Assembly (NCBI GenBank): GCA_023374045.1
Contig: CM041783.1
Location: forward strand, 96,879,298 to 96,943,297
Source of the DNA: Limonium bicolor
Taxonomy: Eukaryota > Streptophyta > Magnoliopsida > Caryophyllales > Plumbaginaceae
Length of the DNA: 64,000 bases
Direction of reading: 5' to 3'
In this document: piece by piece, positions 60,251 to 64,000 of the stretch
Numbering within the stretch: position 1 is the first letter of the stretch
Layout of the letters: each line of letters begins with the position of its first letter
Program-made: the position numbers and the translations under genes
The notes under the pieces: generated by a model
The model's input: the letters and a program-made list of their open reading frames with translations, nothing else
Databases searched by the model: none
What the model was told of the DNA's origin: nothing

Positions 60251-60704
60251 GTCCGACCCACCGTCCGACCCACAACTGGGTCGGACCCTTCCAGTGGTTT
60301 TCGGGTCTGAAAAACCTTACCATGTCCGACCCATGTCCGACCCAACCTTCTGGGTCGGACCATTCCAGAGACATGTCCGACCCAAGTCCGACTCACTAGA
60401 CTGGGTCGGACCATTACAGAGAACTTCATCGACTTCAGGACATACACGTCCGACCCATGTCCGACCCACCCTTCTGGGTCGGACCATTACAGAACATTTC
60501 ACCGCCTTACAAACATGCCCGTCCGACCCACGTCCGACTCATTCGACTGGGTCGGACCATTCCAGATACATTTTCCCTCCTTTGAAATATGACCATCCGA
60601 CCCATGTCCGACCCACCCTTTTGGGTCGGACCATTACAAAACACTTTCCTAACGTCTAACAGAGGCTGTCGACCCACAACTGGGTCGGACCCCTGGGTCG
60701 GACG
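60251..60704 (-). repeat. A4 inverted-repeat array, seven units
   Basis: Shown on the plus strand, TGGGTCGGAC arms start at 60277, 60351, 60402, 60475, 60548, 60622 and 60681. Most spacings are 73-74 bp, two are shorter (51 and 59). Each arm is preceded by one or two GTCCGACCCA copies. Confidence 0.85.
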
Positions 60705-61634
60705 TTTCTAAACTTACCCAAACTTTGTCAAATCTTCACCAAACTTCTCCTTAAGCCTCTTAATGCTTCCTAACAACATTTGGTAATCTTATATCCACAT
60801 ACAACATCTATGAAACTCATTTTCTAATTCCTTAAGCCTTTACTTATTTCGTTGTAAAATTCCTTAACACTTACAAATTTTATACTAGGTTTCTAAATGG
60901 TGTTTCTCACCTATGATAACTACTATCCCAAAATGCTTTCTCCTCTCTTAACTTCATCTCTTAAGCATTAATTCTCACAACTAACTCCTTATGTCATTCT
61001 TGAAATTCTTTTCCAAGTTTACACTTTCTCCTTATTTACCAAAGTTTGCCTAAGTCTTTATCTAAGTCCAAAATGACTTTGGTACATACTAAAACCTCAA
61101 GCTCATGCCTAAGTCCTTATTACACCCTAGAACACTTAAGACATTATATCTTCTCTATTTAAACACCTAGTCATTTCCTAACACCTCAAACTCACCAAAC
61201 CTTATGTAAACACTTAGAACTTCTTGCTTCTTACCTAAATTTTGACATGGATTCCCCTAGAACATTACTAAGCCTAAACACTTTGTCTTCTCCATTAAAC
61301 ACACAAGAACATCTAGAATCACCAAGAACACTCTCATACACAACTTCACCAAATTCACACTACATTACAATATAGTGCATAATTTAAATTGCATGGCACT
61401 TAGGCCCTTAAAATGCATGGCTCTTAGGCCCTTAAAGTGCTTAAATCATAAACACTGAATTTCCACATATATATGCCTTTAACCTGCGATTACATACAAC
61501 AAGGCATATGTTATTTTACTAGTCTCCTTGAGAACACTTACTAAGTCATTCACCATTTGCTCTTTAGGTAGTTTTAATAAGCATTTATAAGCTCATTTCT
61601 CCTAAGGCATTAAACAACATTAGGTTAGTAGATT

Positions 61635-61980
61635 TACCTCTTTTCCAAAACACTTCCTTCTTGTTTCCGTACAAAACCGGATGGTATTTTGATTCCTTGT
61701 CAAGTTCTAAACAATATACAAACACCATAATGAGTACTCAAGCTTTGAGCTTCATCTCATTGTAAACCCTAATTGTACATTGTTTCAAAAACATTAATGT
61801 AGTTGTTTTACCTTGATCTTTGAAGAGAGTTTGAATATATAACAAGAGAGGACTCCACCTAGTCCATGAAGAGTTGAAATGAAGCTAGAACAAAGTCACA
61901 CAAAGAGCTATATCAATGTGTATTTTTGGTCAAGGTAAGAACATGGAGGAAACATGATTTTTCTTTGAGATTCCTTACCT
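61635..61980 (-). promoter_or_regulatory. A4 putative leader splice donors
   Basis: Minus strand AGGTAA sites at 61977, 61811 and 61637: spacings 166 and 174 bp, the first about 955 bp from the LTR start. TTTGTTCTAG lies between the first two. Confidence 0.4.
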
Positions 61981-62189
61981 AGAAGCAAAGGAGAGTGATA
62001 ATATGTCAAAATACAAGCTCAAGCTCCTTCAATGGTGGAACACCTTGGCACTGAAATGGGGTTCTTGGAGTTTTGAGTAGATAGGAATGAAGAGCTTGAT
62101 GAGAGGAAGAGATTGGTGGTCTTAGAATTTGATTTGGACAAGTGAGCTTGATTTAGCAAGAGGTCAAAGGTGGAGGTTCTATGGTGGTA

Positions 62190-62312
62190 GTAGTATTACC
62201 GAGAGAGAGCAGCAAGAAGGAAGGAAGAAGAAGGTTGAGACCATGGGAAATGAAGGAAAGAAATGAGAATGAGATAGGATTTGCTTTTAAGAAGATATTT
62301 ATGCTTATAAAG
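62190..62312 (-). promoter_or_regulatory. A4 putative promoter
   Basis: Minus strand TATAAGCATAAATATC (about 62297-62312) precedes a CT-rich patch (62190-62275). Confidence 0.4.
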
Positions 62313-62931
62313 AAAAAAGTAAGTTTAATTAATTTTCTTTACTTACTTATTATATCAACTAGAGAGTGGTGAGTCATCACACTTAGAAAACCGGCCCCCT
62401 ATATTATAATGAGGGTGTTTTAGTCTTTGTTTGTCAATTTAATTACTTAATACAACATATGTTATAAACTAGCTTATAAAAATCACTATTCACCTAAACA
62501 AGGCACTTAGAAGTGAAATTTTGATTTCCCATTAATATAGCCACCCAAATGTGATACTATATAGTACACATATATATTAAGAGTAATGATGGACATTTAG
62601 CCACTGAAAACCCATTTACAAGACAAGTTTTCAAAAATGTGCTTTAAGACTTCTTAAAGCACATTTTGGTGTTTTAACTTGTTTTCAAGCTTGGTTTTCT
62701 TTGGTAATTGATTTAATATGTTCATTAATATATATATAAGGTCTTGGTAAGTTCATTAGGTCTTACCCAAGCTTATTCCAAGCTTAGAGCACATTTTAGC
62801 TCTTATTGACTTTAAAGCACATTTTGTGTTTTCTTTTGTTTAAATCTGTTTACTAATGTTTAAGACTCTTTTTAGTCTTAATAATTCATGTTTTAATGTT
62901 TAACCAACATACCAAGGTTTGAGGTATTTCA

Positions 62932-62949
62932 ATCTACCCCCCTTAAAAG
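62932..62949 (-). promoter_or_regulatory. A4 polypurine tract
   Basis: Minus strand CTTTTAAGGGGGGTAGAT directly abuts the LTR start. Confidence 0.88.
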
Positions 62950-63175
62950 AACTTTGTCCCCAAAGTTCATACTTCCCACATATCTTACTATTAGAACACG
63001 GGGAACGCTTATAAAAACAATACTTCCAAAACATCATTTCCAACACTACCATCATTCTTACACCAAAACGGACTCAAGGTCCAAACCACATAATACCATT
63101 CAGACACAAAGGTCTGTAACATAACATAGACAATGTATACATTACATGTCGTACACAACCATAACCGAAACGGCT
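62950..63175 (-). other. A4 3' untranslated spacer
   Basis: About 225 bp between the internal hairpin and the purine tract, with no gene or other structure recognised. Confidence 0.6.
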
Positions 63176-63206
63176 CTACCCCCCTTAAAGGGTACGCCCC
63201 GTACCC
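63176..63206 (-). promoter_or_regulatory. A4 hairpin and second purine tract at the pol stop codon
   Basis: Minus strand: the TAG stop of pol is directly followed by GGGTACGGGGCGTACCC (7-bp stem, three-base loop) and then TTTAAGGGGGGTAG. The stem differs from B (GTTACGC/GCGTAAC) while pairing is kept. Confidence 0.65.
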
Positions 63207-64000
63207 TATACATATAAGCACAGAAGCAACAATGAAGGGTGCTTCGCCTTCATCTTTTCTCCAGCCCAAGTGGCCTCCTCAACGTCCTGGTTAGACCAGA
63301 GGACCTTCACCAGTCTCACGGACTTATGGCGAGTGTCTCGAGTCTTAGTATCCAGAATTCGTACCGGAGTCTCCACTGATCGCATGGTTGGCTCTAAGGT
63401 TAGCCTTTCCGGGTGAAGCACATGAGACGGATGAGACATATACTTCTTCAACTGGGACACATGAAATACATCATGTACCTTGCCCAGTTCGGCGGGTAAA
63501 TCAAGTCTATAAGCTACCGGGCCGATCCGCTCCGTCACAACATAAGGACCCACATATTTCGGGCTCAACTTGCCCTTCTGGCCAAAACGAAATACTCCCT
63601 TCATGGGGGATACCCTAAGAAATACCTGATCGCCTACGGCGAACTCCAGGTCACGTCTGCGCACATCAGCGTACGACTTCTGTCTATCCTGAGCTGCTTT
63701 CATGTTAGCCCGGATCTGGCGAACTTCTGCCTGAACCTGTTCCAGATACTCTGGTCCTATAATGACCGTCTCACTCGACTCATCCCAGCATAAAGGCGTG
63801 CGGCATGGTCTACCGTACAATGCCTGGAAGGGAGACATCTTGATCGAAGCATGGTAACTGTTGTTGTAACTAAACTCGATCAGATGTAACTTATCAATCC
63901 AGCTGGTCTGAAAGTCAAGTGCGCATGCACGTAACATATCCTCAAGTGTCTGGATGGTGCGCTCACTCTGACCATCTGTCTGTGGGTGAAACGCTGTGCT
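63206..64000 (-). CDS. pol: A4 pol, C-terminal part: integrase end and chromodomain-like tail
   Basis: The 264 residues in the window are the C-terminus of a Ty3/gypsy polyprotein; the frame is open to the window edge and its start lies beyond. Integrase inserts the DNA copy into the chromosome in the nucleus. Seen in order: the end of the catalytic core with HPQTDGQSER (residues 5-14), whose Glu is the third acidic residue of the DDE triad; FSYNNSYHASIKMSPFQALYG; a GPY module (GPYVVTERIGPVAYRLDLP, about 151-169); DVFHVSQLKKY; and a tail with PVRILD, VKVLW and EATW (about 201-235) like the chromodomain of chromoviruses of the Tekay/Del type, which directs insertion into heterochromatin. No stop or frameshift is seen. 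It ends at TAG 63206-63208, inside the hairpin motif. Clade placement is from motif memory, not a tree. Confidence 0.92.
   Translation of the reverse strand, partial: STAFHPQTDGQSERTIQTLEDMLRACALDFQTSWIDKLHLIEFSYNNSYHASIKMSPFQALYGRPCRTPLCWDESSETVIIGPEYLEQVQAEVRQIRANMKAAQDRQKSYADVRRRDLEFAVGDQVFLRVSPMKGVFRFGQKGKLSPKYVGPYVVTERIGPVAYRLDLPAELGKVHDVFHVSQLKKYMSHPSHVLHPERLTLEPTMRSVETPVRILDTKTRDTRHKSVRLVKVLWSNQDVEEATWAGEKMKAKHPSLLLLCLYV

Larger units (their letters stand above)
58877..62931 (-). repeat. A4 3' LTR
   Basis: Minus strand TGAAATACCTC at 62931 to GGGGTGTTACA at 58877: 4,055 bp, joined to a purine tract and pol on its inner side. It entered B2's 3' LTR; the matching duplication and the 5' LTR lie outside the window. 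Confidence 0.88.

Noticed and set aside
60251..60704. CRISPR-like spaced repeats
   Set aside because: Eukaryotic LTR context, repeats are inverted pairs with similar spacers, and no cas genes; it is an LTR tandem array.

Overview
The window is plant nuclear DNA, almost certainly intergenic or pericentromeric heterochromatin of a flowering plant with large nested LTR retrotransposons. I found no host gene, rRNA or tRNA gene. Nearly every base belongs to very long LTR (2.5-5.6 kb) Ty3/gypsy-type elements that prime from initiator tRNA-Met (TGGTATCAGAGC next to the 5' LTRs). The only coding parts are the 3' end of a chromovirus-type pol (integrase C-terminus plus chromodomain-like tail, 63206-64000, minus) and a broken gag (30664 down to 15533, minus). 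The species cannot be named from this sequence.

Layout. 1-2945: 3' parts of two related LTRs (A1, A2), A1 apparently inserted into A2. 2946-3920: very diverged LTR remnant. 3921-5371: 5' part of a D-related LTR (F). 5372-7479: end of a CACTA/EnSpm-like DNA transposon with subterminal repeats. 7480-36539: element D (minus), a gag-only element with 5.6 kb LTRs, split in gag by B1. 16192-29942: B1 (minus), complete with target-site duplication CAGCC, 4.3 kb LTRs and an essentially non-coding 5 kb interior. 36540-58876: B2 (plus), an older relative of B1, interrupted by C. 37508-51609: C (plus), complete with duplication TCTAC, 2.5 kb LTRs and non-coding interior. 44374-48989: a solo LTR (A3) inside C, duplication GTCAT. 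58877-64000: A4 (minus), an element with pol that entered B2's 3' LTR and runs off the window. Nesting is up to three deep (A3 in C in B2; B1 in D in B2).

How the parts relate. A4 looks like the autonomous type; D (gag only, like TR-GAG elements) and B/C (no coding capacity, like LARDs) look like non-autonomous types. D and B share a colinear non-coding domain with small hairpins, and A4, B and D share a hairpin plus purine tract that lies at the pol stop codon in A4.

The most interesting signals are structural. (1) LTRs of different families share a regular set of splice-donor-like AAGGTAA sites (first about 950 bp into the LTR, then about 170 and 170-200 bp apart) and a splice-acceptor-like T-tract/CAG at a nearly fixed distance (about 300-380 bp) from the LTR 3' end, suggesting a spliced leader. 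(2) D's gag is readable through the zinc knuckle only if two short GT-AG introns are removed. (3) Five LTR types carry arrays with a 72-74 bp period whose units contain a GTCCG/CGGAC-type inverted repeat; the stem sequence differs by family while pairing is kept. (4) Hairpins in the internal domains show compensatory changes between families. All were read by eye; no alignments, folding or searches were run.
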